From: Trichobilharzia szidati
Taxonomy: Eukaryota > Platyhelminthes > Trematoda > Strigeidida > Schistosomatidae
DNA: 64,000 nt
Assembly (NCBI GenBank): GCA_944472155.2
Contig: OX235275.1
Span: forward strand, 26,154,865-26,218,864
Reading direction: 5' to 3'
Part shown: piece by piece, positions 1-10,450 of the stretch
Layout of the letters: the number at the start of each line of letters is the position of its first letter
Position numbering within the stretch: position 1 is the first letter of the stretch
The notes under the pieces: model-generated
The model's input: only the letters and a program-made list of their open reading frames with translations
Told to the model about the DNA's origin: nothing
Database searches by the model: none
Program-made: the position numbers and the translations under genes

Positions 1-1095
1 ACCGCCCTGACGACCCCAACCAGTCAGGAAGTCTACAACTTCCTACATGGCTTAAATTCTTGTTTTGGATTTATTGACTGATGAAGGCATGTTTTAGTCC
101 GACCACCACTGCTTCTTTTCCAACCTGACCCTCTGTCATTCAGCTAACATTGCCCACTGTCACGGGAGGCGATGACCTCGGCATATGTAACACCTATCCG
201 AATAATCTAAGTCGATATAATTTCACAGCATCGTCTATTGATTTCCCCTACCTCGTGCCCTAGCACTCGACGCCTAAACTCACTATTGCTCACCCTATTA
301 TAACATCTCACACAGGAGACAGAACGCAGGCACATATTAAATTGGCCTAAAGAGGTAAATTGCTTTGCACACACGCATCACTGGTTGTCTTTTACCTGGA
401 AGGGATGTAACTCAGCAGGATTTTCGCTTCAATGAACAATATGAATGGGTGGTACTTGAGAAGCTGAGTAGCAGAATCGCCTTTAGGCTCTGCACTGATA
501 AACCCCGATTTCTTCAGAACTCGTTAGATTATTTTTTATCGTTACATTCAAGTCGTATTTTTACTGATGAATTTCTCGAAGTATCCATGTTGAATGCCTA
601 ATTTCTGTCATTTCATATTCGGTATTATCACCGAGGCTGATCCTTTGATTTATTGAGGATAAGGAATGTTTTAATTTTTGATTTCTGTCCAAACAGAACG
701 AGCTGTGAAAATGCGCGAGCTGAGTAATCTATGTTGATTTCCTGCTGAGTGGATTGTAAAGAGAACCATCAGGCCTCCTTTTGAGCAAATCACTGGAAAA
801 TAAGGTTTTGATGTAAGCCAGGATTGTGATTTGAACCTGAGTAAAATACTTCAAGCCAAAGTCCACCGTGACAGATCTCGAGCATTTACTGGGACGTCCT
901 GAATTCGAAACCCTCGTTGATGTGTACTTGCCATGAGTACTGAAAATTAACTTATCGAATCTATGCCTCTTCTTTGAATCACGTGTTTATTTTTGTGACT
1001 AATGTATGGGTGGGCATTGTTCGTGACATGGCGAACAGAAATGCATGCTATCTTTTGACATGTGTGCTCTATGTACAAAATCGTCGACAGTGCTT
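1..1095. other. no recognisable gene
   Basis: I see no coding segment with family resemblance here; the longest open frame (365-601, +, 78 codons) has no motif I know. A stretch near 880-935 loosely resembles a decayed tRNA-like promoter box but is too degenerate to call. Confidence 0.5.
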
Positions 1096-1245
1096 AAGGT
1101 TTAACATGACGTAATTTGGTGGATGATGGTGGCTGGCAATGGAATTCAAGAAGTACACCTCTTCCTACTGGAGACTCGTGGTCTGAATTCATCTGCTTAC
1201 CAGCCACTGAAATCATTCCAAACGAGACTCAAACCCAGAACACAT
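1096..1245 (-). mobile_element. Sm-alpha-like SINE, degenerate
   Basis: On the minus strand a tRNA-like B box (GGGTTTGAGTC) is followed by a decayed hammerhead stretch and a tail ending in the CAGCCACCATCATCCACCAA block. The same order of blocks occurs at 1637-1775, 1850-1985 and 60566-60735. The hammerhead core is not intact. Known schistosome Sm-alpha repeats combine a pol III promoter with a hammerhead; assignment to that group is by resemblance. Confidence 0.55.
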
Positions 1246-1411
1246 TATTATTAACTATTAGATGTCGTAGGTGTGTCCGTACTGGGTGCTGAAATTTCAC
1301 CAAAGATGAAGAATCCTGATGGTCAAGTCCACGGAGAATACAAACTTAAGCGAAATAGCAAATGATACGTTGTGCACAAGATGTAGTCCTCGTTTTTCAT
1401 TGACTAAGTGG

Positions 1412-1535
1412 ATAGTGCTTGGTTTGGGTTTAAGTCTTGATGGGAATATCATCAGTAACTGAGAGTGCTGTTACACCCATCTGATGAGTTTCAGATGAGA
1501 AGAAATATTTGCCATCTGGAATCCATTCACATTAT
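1412..1535 (+). mobile_element. Sm-alpha-like SINE with partial hammerhead
   Basis: A B-box-like GGGTTTAAGTC near 1425 is followed by the spacing and words seen at 60600-60710. Around 1480 the core word CTGATGA survives and a GAAA follows about 14 bases later, but helix II between them no longer pairs. The downstream helix I strand (CTGGAATCC) is recognisable. It is a ribozyme relic. Confidence 0.55.
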
Positions 1536-1636
1536 GTTCACTGAGGAGACGTTATAAACTGACAAAGTTTTTCACATACCAGTAGATTTAGCGAAGTTCA
1601 CTGTGACAGACATGGATATGTACTTCGAAGCTAATT

Positions 1637-1775
1637 GGAGGATGGTGACTAGCGATTCGTCGTACCTGGGACTCGTTCGCCAGCTGGATGTACCTGCATT
1701 TTGCAGTGAGTTATGACGTTCCCACCGAGGCTCAAACACATTGCCCATAGCTTCAAGCGCCAAATTGTTATTCAC
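1637..1775 (-). mobile_element. Sm-alpha-like SINE with decayed hammerhead
   Basis: Read on the minus strand the order is a tRNA-like segment with B box TTTGAGCCTCGG, the word GCAGGTACATCCAGCTG, then a damaged hammerhead core and TAGTCACCATCC. This matches the plus-strand copy at 60566-60735 block for block. It lies head-to-head with the plus-strand copy at 1850-1985. Confidence 0.65.
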
Positions 1776-1849
1776 TAGACCACTTGGTCCACGATAGCCG
1801 CCTCTTGTGCAACGGGTCGTTGAATTATTTCATTGAATTTTAGATTTTC

Positions 1850-1985
1850 CCGTCGATTGATTGGAGTGAAGTGCTCAGTCTCACTGCGGAATTCAGGTGC
1901 GTCCCACTGACGAGTCCCAAATGGGACGAAGTGCTTAGCTTGGTGGATTCCACTGCTAGTCACCATGCACCAATTAGCTTCTAAT
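1850..1985 (+). mobile_element. Sm-alpha-like SINE
   Basis: This copy carries the family blocks GGTGCGTCCCACTGACGAGT and ATTCCACTGCTAGTCACCAT. The tRNA-like head is poorly preserved. With the minus copy at 1637-1775 it forms a divergent pair about 75 bp apart. Confidence 0.65.
1899..1950 (+). ncRNA. hammerhead ribozyme relic (Sm-alpha type)
   Basis: CTGACGA (1907-1913) is followed by a perfect five-base-pair helix II (GTCCC/GGGAC with loop AAAT) and then GAAG instead of GAAA. The known core needs CTGANGA, helix II and GAA followed by an A that pairs in helix III. Here the GAA is kept but the next A has become G, so self-cleavage is probably weakened or lost. The identification rests on motif order. 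Confidence 0.6.
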
Positions 1986-2389
1986 TACCTTCCCAGACAT
2001 CGTCGAAGCATTTGCACAAGAAGGCAACAGACATGTCAACCTGAAACCGAGTACTTCGGTCCAAACAATCGACGGGAATATCTAAAATTAACTTAAATGT
2101 ATTTGTGCTATTTTGTAGAACCCAATGAATATAATTCCTTGACACAAAATGAATAATTTTGATAAATGTTATTTTAAAAGTACATTCTGATGGAGTATAT
2201 TAGATTTAATTGTTCGTAATGAATTTACTTATGCAGACATCTCCATTATTGTAATCATCATTATCGTTTATTAGGTCAAATGAATTACTTATTGATGGAT
2301 GTCTGTACCTGTGAAGAATGATTACTTCGGTTGTAGGTTTCATATTAAATTGGAAGTTATCATCACAATGGTTGGCTGTCAAGTTTTAC

Positions 2390-2475
2390 ACCTGTGAATC
2401 AAACCGATATTTGGATTTCCGATCATCCCATCTTATGTTAGCGAAAACAGGATTAGTGAAAAGTCTAAGTAATAC
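2390..2475 (+). pseudogene. PLE-A reverse transcriptase fragment (left part)
   Basis: The sequence for a YLDFRSSHP-like stretch matches the better copy at 59365-59440. It is the part of the PLE reverse transcriptase just after the catalytic domain. The element breaks off at about 2475, where a CR1 tail is inserted, and resumes at about 3113. Confidence 0.6.
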
Positions 2476-3112
2476 GGCAAAAATAATAGTAATAATAATT
2501 TGCTCTATTTCAAAACAGTACTTATGATACAGAATGGAATTCTCAGCATTTTTACTACAGTATTGCATCCAGTTAATACATTATCAATAAATAGAATTCT
2601 ACATAAACTAAGGAAATCTCAGTTTATTATGACAACAACACATTGGCATGTCAGTAGCAAAGGTAAAGCTGAACAGTGTTTGAAGGTGTCAGAAAAGTAG
2701 GTGCTGTAATATTTACTGACGTAAGCGAGAGAAAGAAACAAAGCAGCATGTAACAGAAAAGAGAGAGAGAAAAGGAAAAGAAAGAAAGATGTTGTACCTA
2801 TAAATGATATGCGTTGGAAAGACGAGGTCCAATTTTTCTACTGACTATTTAATGAATTATAGGTGTCACGCCTAATGCCTTCTTTATCGCACAGAACACG
2901 AGCCAAGTAGGGTATGGTTGAGTTTTTGTACTTGCTGGTGCGAGCATATAGTTTTCTATATAGGCTTCTGGTTTCGCCTGATGAGATGCAGGGGGAGAGT
3001 TGTGAGTGAAGAAGGTGGTGTGAGTTAGATAAAATGGATTTGGCCCATTTTTCACATGAGTCCATGCGCCTGTCAACCAGAATATTACCAAGCTGGTTAA
3101 GTAGTTAAGCCG
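2476..3112 (-). mobile_element. CR1-like retrotransposon 3' end inserted in PLE-A
   Basis: The minus strand encodes the C-terminal end of a CR1-like polymerase (near 2838-3065). It contains the words PCISSGETRSLYRKLYAR and NSTIPYLARVL that also end the copies at 19.9, 23.2 and 26.2 kb. The 3' end lies at the left with an (ATT)n tail near 2482-2500. It is heavily 5'-truncated, as is common for CR1, and splits a PLE-A copy. Confidence 0.7.
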
Positions 3113-4058
3113 GCTAAGTAGTCCCAAGGAAAATCTAAGACAGGAAATGAGGCATATAAGAGAAACTTTGTAAATTAATAATTACCCGATAAATTAGTCA
3201 GAAAGTATGTAGGACAATGTAAAAATTAAATAAATAATGATAGTAGTGACAGTGATAATAGTAATAGTAATATAAATGACGACATGCATGTCAAACATGC
3301 ACAAGATAACGACAACACCAACAATAAGGAATCTAAATCATCAACAGTAATTCCATACAAGGAAGAAACCTCGGAAACATTACGCAGAATTCTTAACAAT
3401 ACAAGCAGGAATAAAAGTGGCTGGCTTTCAAACGCCCCCACACACTCAATTAGAAACAAGCTTTGTCAGTTAAAGGATCAATCCTGTGGAGCCTTTAAAA
3501 CAAAACAATTTAGTTTATCTAATATCCTGATGGAATGATTGTCAGTGAGGTCAAATACATAGGTCAGAGTAGTAGAACAGGTGCAGTCAGACTGACCCAT
3601 CATAAAAACCCAGCAGCAAAATCTTGATTAGTTGACCCGAATAAGATAAGAAATCTAGAGAATAGTTCAGCTATAGCACTACACCACGTACAACTGCACA
3701 CAACCATACAATATGATGGGATGGGATAAGATGACAGTTTTAAAATTTAATGTAACAGTTGGGTGGAGGGAGAGATTGATTACAGAAGCTTTGTTTATCG
3801 AATCAACTGCGAAACAATATGTGCAATAGGAGTGATTCGAGAGCTGTCCAGCCGGATATCTGGAAAATTCTACTACCCCAACGACGACGAATAGGAGAGG
3901 ACAAATAACACTATAAAACTCAAGTTTCGAAGTCGTGTGATTATAATTGATATGATTATGGACAATGGTGAATTGTGTTCGAAGCGTCATCCAGTAAATA
4001 ATACTGTTTGTCTCACTGTGTGATACATCTAATAAACAAACTAATATGGAATCACTTT
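3113..4058 (+). mobile_element. PLE-A copy (right part) with GIY-YIG remnant
   Basis: The segment continues PLE-A after the CR1 insertion. It encodes the linker after the polymerase and an endonuclease fragment. The frame at 3284-3538 ends in TGA and overlaps the start of a second frame at 3537. The second frame reads VKYIGQSSRT, the YIG half of the GIY-YIG nuclease that PLEs use to nick DNA before priming. A stop follows soon after. The 3' part (3700-4058) matches the 3' ends near 51900 and 60300. The copy is non-functional. Confidence 0.75.
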
Positions 4059-4369
4059 TTACCTCTGAATCTTACTTGTAGTGAATTAAAAACAGAAGCC
4101 AGTTATAATTACATGATGCTAATATTCGAAGTAATCTTGAGTTAGCAGACCACTATTGTTATCGACTTGTGTTCCGAGTGGAACATAGATCTTGTCAACA
4201 ACATAGACTTTGATTTCCTAACACACAAGATCTCTTCCATTTCCACGTCGAATCTACACTCAAATCGCTGTTGTACATTCGATTGTAACTAGATATGGAT
4301 TTTCTTCATTATACTGGATGCAGTCGATTTCCATATTGATATCAGATTACAGTCTTGGCTTTGATATAA
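4059..4369. other. no recognisable feature
   Basis: About 310 bases between a PLE end and an RTE fragment. I see nothing assignable. Confidence 0.4.
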
Positions 4370-4690
4370 CCAGCTGTACCACCATCTGAAGTTGAAATAA
4401 TGTTGTGTGGAAAAATGGAAGAGGTGAATTCTTTGGAATTACTCCCATTGGTGTAATTATCATTTGTTGCTGTTGGTTAGTTGGTTGGCTATCTTCATCA
4501 CCACGTTCACTTGAAGTCCTGCCTGCCTTTGCTGCTTTCATCTTCTGTCGATTAGTCGGTTTATGTCGTATCGGTCTTTCATATGCCCGCCTTCTCGCAC
4601 AACACAATAATTAGGAATACCATTGGTGATAGTAGGCAGGTAGGCTTGTCATGCCTCTGTCTTCAAATCAAAGCCCTCACTGAGTTTCAT
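4370..4690 (-). mobile_element. RTE-type retrotransposon fragment
   Basis: On the minus strand this matches the region linking the polymerase to the C-terminal domain of RTE-like copies at 32180-32305, 21880-22020 and 25200-25350. They share a CAACCAACCAAC-type stretch and the block encoding the accessory loop. It carries stops and no complete domain. Confidence 0.6.
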
Positions 4691-4704
4691 TCTGGTATGG
4701 GACT

Positions 4705-5050
4705 TCCCTTCAGCAGTACACACACCGGGGCTCGAACCCAAAACTTTCCAGTTACAAGACTAGCGCACTTGTAGACCATTAGGCCACTGGGAACCGATCC
4801 AGTGGCCAGCCCATGAATGTTAACTTCCGGCAATTCACGACATAGCGCGACCACTTTGCAATGTCTTCTTCGATGAGTTACTGCCTCACGTTCTATCTGC
4901 TGCACCCTACTGGTCACGGCTTGCTGGGTTCGAGCTTCGTGGGTGCGTACTGCTGAAGGGTCTAAAGCACTAGGACTAAACAGCTGTCCAGCACTCTCAG
5001 GTTTTCCAATGGTTATCCAACTGATGTCAACTCATGATGAAATCCTCCAA
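4705..5050. mobile_element. SINE-1 fold-back pair
   Basis: A minus-strand SINE-1 (4705-4920) has a tRNA-like head with B box GGTTCGAGCCCC. It runs directly into the 3' half of a plus-strand SINE-1 (4921-5050), which starts at its own B box (GGGTTCGAGCTTCGTGGG). The plus half has a hammerhead-like block at 4945-4990: helix I ends TACTG, core CTGAAGG, helix II GTC/GAC, TAAA in place of GAAA, helix III CAGCTG, then TC. Two core bases are mutated. Confidence 0.7.
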
Positions 5051-5639
5051 CCAATATACATAAGTCGACGCATTTGAATGCGTTAGTGTTTCACCTAAAC
5101 GTTGACTAAAACATCTTCGCACAGTGAGGAATGATGGGCTGAATGTGTCAAAAAGAGAGATAGGTTCACTACTGATTCTTTGTCTATCGACCTAACGTCA
5201 AACATGTGCAGATGAAATGGTGCAACACCTATCCATGATATATACGAAATTGCAATGAAAAAGACAAGACGGTGATTAAGGCCGGTCATATGAAAGCTGC
5301 AGTATGTCATAGTTTTGTAATCAATTCTCTAGAGAATCATTAGGCTTCAATTATTGAAAAAAAAATCAATTTAAACTAAATTAATCAGTCGCTAATTACA
5401 TCCTTCAAGGTAAGAACCCATCGTCATTCCCCTTCAAAAACTAAAATTATTTGTAATCACAACATGTGGTCTGCTTGTTGACGTAAAGGGTAATTAAGAA
5501 AGCAAATCAAAATAGCATGATAATACATACTACTTATTGGTTGATATAAGTAGTTAGATACCATTCAAGTGTTAACTAGTAGTGTTCTACAACCACACTC
5601 AACTAATCTATACATTGGATGAGCATTTTGCGAGCTAAA
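5051..5639. other. no recognisable gene
   Basis: AT-rich DNA with short open frames only. I see no family resemblance. Confidence 0.45.
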
Positions 5640-6400
5640 GTGGAATGGACAGTTAACAGACTATCACTGTTTCGTTCCAACAAGCAGAAAAATAAGCCTC
5701 ATCACGTCCCCCCTGTTTAGAGAGTCTACTGTACGTCCACTGAAGACTCATGGAATAAGAAATGTGAATACTTCAGGAAAAGTCAAACCAAAAACAGATA
5801 ACCGACCACATTCCTTGACAAACATCTAAAGAGAAAGACTGATACTCCTCAAAATCTGGATATGTGGAAGAAACAACTAATTGTAAATCTGAAGTTCAAG
5901 GGAGATACAATTAGCATGGTTCTCCAAAGTCATCTGTCGAGAGTAGTTTGAAGAATGTAGTTTGCTGCGTGTCTACATTCTCAACTTCTCCACACATGCT
6001 CTTGTTGACCGGAATGTCGAAGAGAAGATCTCTCTGTCGTCAACTTCAGTGTGCATTCATCAATCCGCTGGTACCTGTGGAGCTAACTACATAGGCCGTA
6101 GCAGCGCGAGACCGTCTATACATGCCGATGAACACATGCGAGTAAGATTTTCAGAGTGAGAACATAGAACAGTCAATGACTGAATTCTGGAGCACACCAT
6201 TACTTCTGGTCATTCAGCATCAGAAGAGACTCTTTTGTGGGTCATATATATATGAAGTACGGTTAAGTCGTTCTCAGTTATTTCGCTTACATCTTCGTGC
6301 AGCCGAAGCTTTAGCGATCCATAAGGAGAAACTCAAACTTTCTGTTGAGAATAGTTTTATCCAGCCTCTTGTCTTATCATGGCTTCAGTAATAGTTTGTT
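5640..6400 (+). mobile_element. PLE-C copy, endonuclease remnant
   Basis: From about 5885 the sequence encodes a PLE connector (LKFKGDTISM). Frames at 5962-6159 and 6176-6391 then give a GIY-YIG relic. Recognisable words are CGANYIGRS and, at the C-terminal end, RAAEALAIHKEKLKL followed by a tail like those of other PLE-C copies. Frameshifts separate them and the polymerase is not preserved. It resembles the copies at 43.8 and 53.2 kb. Confidence 0.65.
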
Positions 6401-6744
6401 TCCTGAATAACGATATAATAAGGTCTATGTAATCCTATGTTCTCTCGTCTCTTATCAACTATTTCAAAACGATTATTCATCAATCAAATAATTAGTTGTA
6501 AATCCTCGTGATTGCGTAAGATTATTTGTTCAATTTTTTAAATGTTGCTTTCCCTCATCCACTACTAGGTGTGTTGTCAGTCTACATTGAATATATAATC
6601 GCCATGAATAAGTAGAGAGCTTCGAAATGCACTTACGAATTGAGATAAATCTTTTGCTTATTCTCAGTGAGTCGAATTATGGCTTGTAAACTGTCGCTAA
6701 ACATCGCTTCACTTCCATCTCCTATACAGTTGAGCGTTATTTCG
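6401..6744. other. no recognisable gene; probable PLE-C 3' flank
   Basis: This follows the PLE-C coding remnant and is probably its 3' untranslated part, but I could not match it to the conserved PLE-C end. Confidence 0.35.
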
Positions 6745-7222
6745 GATTATTTAAGACATATATCTACGGATCAGAGACTTGGCGCGTCATAAAGAGCATC
6801 TCAAACAAACTACAGACCTTCATTAACAGTTGTCTTCGCTCAATACTCAAGATCAGATGGCCGGCTAGAAAAGATGAGCAACAGGAATCTCTGGCAATGA
6901 GCGAACCAACCAGGAACCGATTGTGAAACAAATAGGCAGGAAGAAATGGAGATGGATTGGCTGGCCGTACTCTGAGGAAACAAGCCATCAAGTGAGTGAC
7001 ATCACTAGACAAGCCATTGCTCCAGTGGAACCCGAAAGGGAAGCGGCGAGTTGGTTGTCAGTGCAAGGGTGACTTGTAGGAGGTCATGTGAAGAGGAGAT
7101 GAAAGCGTGTGAGCAGACTTGGAGCCAGGTGAAGACTCTAGCAGAGGACCGAACTCAATGGAGACGCACGGCTGAAGTCCTATGTTCCTGTTGGAATTAA
7201 AGGAAACAATAATAATAATAGT
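6745..7222 (+). mobile_element. RTE-type retrotransposon 3' end
   Basis: The segment encodes the C-terminal domain of an RTE polyprotein. A GRKKWRWIG-like word near 6930 is followed by the SDITRQAI-type stretch and the final WSQVKTLAEDRTQWRRTAEVLC-like region, with frameshifts. It ends in (AAT)n at about 7210-7220, a simple-repeat tail shared with the copies at 8.8, 57.6, 29.9 and 31.5 kb. Only the 3' end is present. Confidence 0.75.
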
Positions 7223-8214
7223 CTTATAGACGGCTGTTAACCTTGGAGATTATCACGAATGGTATTTCAGCTAACGTTATCGACAATGTATTAAACATCC
7301 CTTCGAAATTGATCACATTGCAACGCACTGCTTAGCCTTATACGATCATTTCGTGATCAGATCACGAGGAAACACCGAATATGTTATCGCTTATTGACAA
7401 GAAGGACATCTATTATCATACATATTGTGTGATTGATGAATTTTTATAAGTTTGAAGATCTGAAAATATAACTATATAATCTCTTCCCTTCCCTACTGAG
7501 TATATATATATATGTATATTCACCCTATTATGAATGAGGTTAACTAACGGTGATTGTGGTTGGTTGAAAAAACACTGTGAATTGTTATCAGTAAATCGAA
7601 AGTGGATCTACTGGGGAACTTTGTTTAAATATGCGTGAAATGTATACATAGATACACATATAGGTAGAAGCCTTGGAATAATTAATGGCTTCTGAGTCTT
7701 TCCCATTTTCCTTTAGCCTTCAGCTTATAATGCTCAAGCCATAAGAAATATCAAACTTTACTAATGAAATTCGTTTTTTCTTATTCCCCTGATTTCCCCT
7801 TTCTAATGATATATATTTGTTTATGTGATTATTAGATTATTCGAAATGGTTAGTAGGCACGAAAAAGTTGGAGCTTATCGGAATGTAAATATATATGCAA
7901 ATACATATAAATAAATATTTATGATCTTTATACCGCTAACAATGAGCATAAATATGTAACCTTAGAATATCTTGTTTCCTCATTTCTACTCAAATATCAC
8001 TCAGCAATCAGCCTCCATCTATGGTGTAAACAACTGTGGTAATGTTAGCATCCATCTTGGTTAGTAATACAAATGAAAACCACTCAGTTTATGCAGTACA
8101 GTATTGTGAGGTATTTACCTCTTGTGCAAGATCTTCAGATGATATATTGAGTAATAATCGATAATTCATAACTTGAAGCAGTATCGTTCCATCCTTAAAA
8201 CAAGCACCATTACT
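7223..8214. other. no recognisable gene
   Basis: About 1 kb with AT microsatellite patches (near 7500-7515 and 7890-7930). No coding family or repeat I recognise. Confidence 0.5.
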
Positions 8215-8775
8215 TCGTGAAGTTTCTCTTCCAATTTGGAAATCTTCTGCAGTCAGCCAGCATAAACAACAAGATTCGGATTTTCAACACCAATGTGAAG
8301 TTGGTCCTTCTATACGGGTCAGAAACTTGACCAGCGTGTCACAAAAAGGATTTCCAACAGGATACTGCAAACTTTCATCAAGAGCTGCCTCCGCTGGCTC
8401 CATACTGAAAATCTAATGGCTGGCGGGCCGACCAGAAAGAATCAGCAACAAGAAACTATGGGAACAAACAAACCAAGAGCCAATGGCTCAACAAATACTC
8501 ACCAGAGAATGCAGAAGGGTCGGTCAGGCATACAATGAGGAGGCCAACGAATGACATCACATGCCAACCCAATGCTCGAGTGGAATCCAAATGGGAAGCG
8601 ACGAGTTGGTCGTCTGTTCGAGGGTGACATGGATGAGATCGTGTGAAGAAGAGATTAGAGAGTCTGATTAATCGTGGACCTAGCTGAAGTGGGGGCGGCA
8701 GAAGACAGGACAGAGTGGTGATATGTTATTGAAGCCCCGTGTTTCACTTCGAAGGCAAAGGAATAATGATAATAT
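8215..8775 (+). mobile_element. RTE-type retrotransposon 3' end
   Basis: The same RTE C-terminal region as at 21.2-21.8 kb but on the plus strand. It has the block for LKPIWKSSA-like residues near 8225, then the nuclease-distal RTNRQANE-type words and the terminal AAGCCC-to-tail region. Many stops and frameshifts are present and there is no polymerase domain. Confidence 0.7.
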
Positions 8776-8884
8776 AGTGTATTGTGTGACACAAATCATG
8801 TAACTTTCACGGGATCTTGAATGTGAAGACTATTAGATGCCTTTTAATTACTCATAAATTCCTCTCTTTCAGTTTTAAATGACC

Positions 8885-9070
8885 AGTTGTTGAATACTCG
8901 TCAACTATGCGCGTAGTCCGGGTTCAATTTCCTAACGACTCCCTCGAAAACCTGGCTTCAGGTAGTATTAAGCCCCGCAGAAAGGCAGCGTTAAGTATGA
9001 GGCTAGCAACGCTACTCTATAAGAAAGGAAATCCTAGCTAACTGAAACAACAAAGCTCAAGCATGAAGCC
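8885..9070 (+). mobile_element. SINE-2 copy
   Basis: A B-box-like GGGTTCAATTTC near 8920 is followed by the body word ATGAGGCTAGCAACGCTACT, also found at 13655-13680 and, inverted, at 47720-47745. These three loci define SINE-2, a tRNA-headed repeat without a hammerhead. The head is incomplete here. Confidence 0.55.
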
Positions 9071-9296
9071 TTACGCTCTTGTGAAGATGAAAATGGAATG
9101 AAACACTCAGTGTTCTTCAGTTTTCCACAGTTGATTTGTAAAGTTTCAACATTGGTTCTATAAATGCAACAGTTGACATTTAAAAAAATTGAAGATTCTT
9201 TCTCTTCATGCTTCATTCCATTTCCGACTGGCTGACTTCCTATCATGTGAGTTTGACGTTTTGATGTTCAACTGGAAAAATTACAATCAGATTTTA

Positions 9297-9332
9297 TATA
9301 TATATATATTTATATATACATATATATATAAT
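9297..9332. repeat. (TA)n microsatellite
   Basis: Alternating TA/AT tract interrupted by TTTATATATACA. It has no coding role. Confidence 0.8.
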
Positions 9333-9374
9333 TAATCCTCATGGAGACATAAAAACAAAGAATTCATCGAAGGA

Positions 9375-9790
9375 AATTCTCTACAGTTGGTTTGTAAGGA
9401 TTAATTTTGTTTGTACGAGGTTGACTACGGATTTATATGAGTTAGAGAACCATTGAAAACCAGCAAGGAGCACTGGACAGCTGTTTCATCCTCCTAGTTT
9501 TGGATTCATCAGCAACCACCAACGACATTGGTTGGTGATAAAATCACGAATGGGTAGAAGTTAGAATTCAGGCACTGGCCATTGAATCGGGTGCTGCCAG
9601 TGGCTGAATGGTATACGAGCTTGCCTTGCAGCCGGAAGGTCCTGGGTTCGGACCCTGCCGATGGGTGCGTACTTCCGATGAATCCTAAACAAGGGGGATG
9701 AAACAGCTGTCCAGCTCTCCTTGCTGGTTTTCAATGGTTCTCTAACTGATATCAATCTGTGATCAACTCGTAAAAACAGATCTAATCCTT
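9375..9790. mobile_element. SINE-1 fold-back pair
   Basis: A minus-strand SINE-1 3' half (9375-9520) is followed by a near full-length plus-strand SINE-1 (about 9545-9790). The plus copy has A-box-like TGGCTGAATGGTATACGAGC and B-box-like GGGTTCGGACCCT. Both outer ends carry the SINE-1 3' tail (TTACAAACCAACT and its complement). Flanks offer only an imperfect short duplication (GAAATTCT/GAAAATCT). Confidence 0.75.
9470..9515 (-). ncRNA. hammerhead ribozyme in SINE-1, core apparently intact
   Basis: On the minus strand CTGATGA is followed by helix II (ATCC/GGAT closing a nine-base loop plus AG), GAA, a perfect four-pair helix III (ACAG/CTGT), C at the cleavage position and the helix I strand CAGTGC. 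The 5' helix I strand (GGTTG) pairs with it through two Watson-Crick and two wobble pairs. All invariant core bases are present, but helix II closes with A-T where G-C is usual. It is the best-preserved SINE-1 hammerhead in the window. Confidence 0.65.
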
Positions 9791-10084
9791 ACAAACCAAC
9801 TATTGAAAATCTTTATTTTTGTTGACTATATTCATATATATACACACACGCACATCATTAAATTATTTCATCTCATTTTATCGAATGTTCTCGTTGAGCA
9901 TACATATTCAAATCTAACTGACTATTATTCCATCACATCTTACAGTTGTTCCACAATACACTTTCTGATATGATTCCAATTTGCCTCTTGTTGACTGGCT
10001 ATTGTATGCTTAAATTAACGGATTTATAATTGTACAGCCCGAATAAGAAGAATTTACTGAAACCACAATTGTTCGCTCTAACCA
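9791..10084. other. no recognisable gene
   Basis: AT-rich, with a short CA/TA tract near 9835-9855. Nothing assigned. Confidence 0.4.
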
Positions 10085-10190
10085 TTTTATTCTGATTCAT
10101 TATAAATTATTTAAATTAATCCCAGCGTGACTCGGCGCTCAAATTATTTCAGGAAGTTCGTAACACCTACGGCCTGGAAACCTATAATCA
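10085..10190 (+). repeat. R-X repeat copy
   Basis: Shares GGCGCTCAAATTATTTCAGG and GTAACACCTACGG with the copies at 38640-38825 (+) and 46900-47080 (-). Its first 40 bases are inverted relative to those copies. No coding capacity; class unknown. Confidence 0.6.
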
Positions 10191-10199
10191 TTTTATTCT

Positions 10200-10220
10200 G
10201 AATATATATATATATATACT
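10200..10220. repeat. (AT)n microsatellite
   Basis: Short dinucleotide tract immediately before a SINE-1 copy. Confidence 0.7.
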
Positions 10221-10450
10221 GGCAGGAGTTAGAATTCCTGGGCTGACCATTGGATCGCGCCCCATTGGCTTAATGGTCTACTAGCTCACCTTATAACCAG
10301 AAGGTTCTGGACTCGAACCCTGGCGGTGGGTGCATTCTAATGAAGAGTCCCAAAGTAAGACGAAACAGCTGTTCAGTACTCCCAGCTGGTTTTCTGATCG
10401 TTCTCTAACCGATATTAATTCATGATGAAAACCTATAACCAATAAAATCT
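10218..10450 (+). mobile_element. SINE-1 copy (single, full-length)
   Basis: An A-box-like TGGCTTAATGGTCTACTAGC and B-box-like GGACTCGAACCCT lead into the hammerhead block at 10330-10375. The block has AATGAAGA in place of CTGAAGA, helix II GTC/GAC, GAAA, a perfect ACAG/CTGT helix III, and T at the cleavage position. The tail runs to TCATGATGAAAACC. No inverted partner is present. The damaged core makes cleavage unlikely. Confidence 0.75.

Noticed and set aside
880..935. tRNA-like promoter
   Set aside because: A B-box-like word is present but there is no A box at the expected distance and no repeat body follows.
3226..3459. Leucine/serine-rich minus frame suggesting a membrane protein (also at 51144-51440 and 59532-59783)
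   Set aside because: It is antisense to the asparagine-rich PLE-A linker and recurs only where PLE-A recurs.
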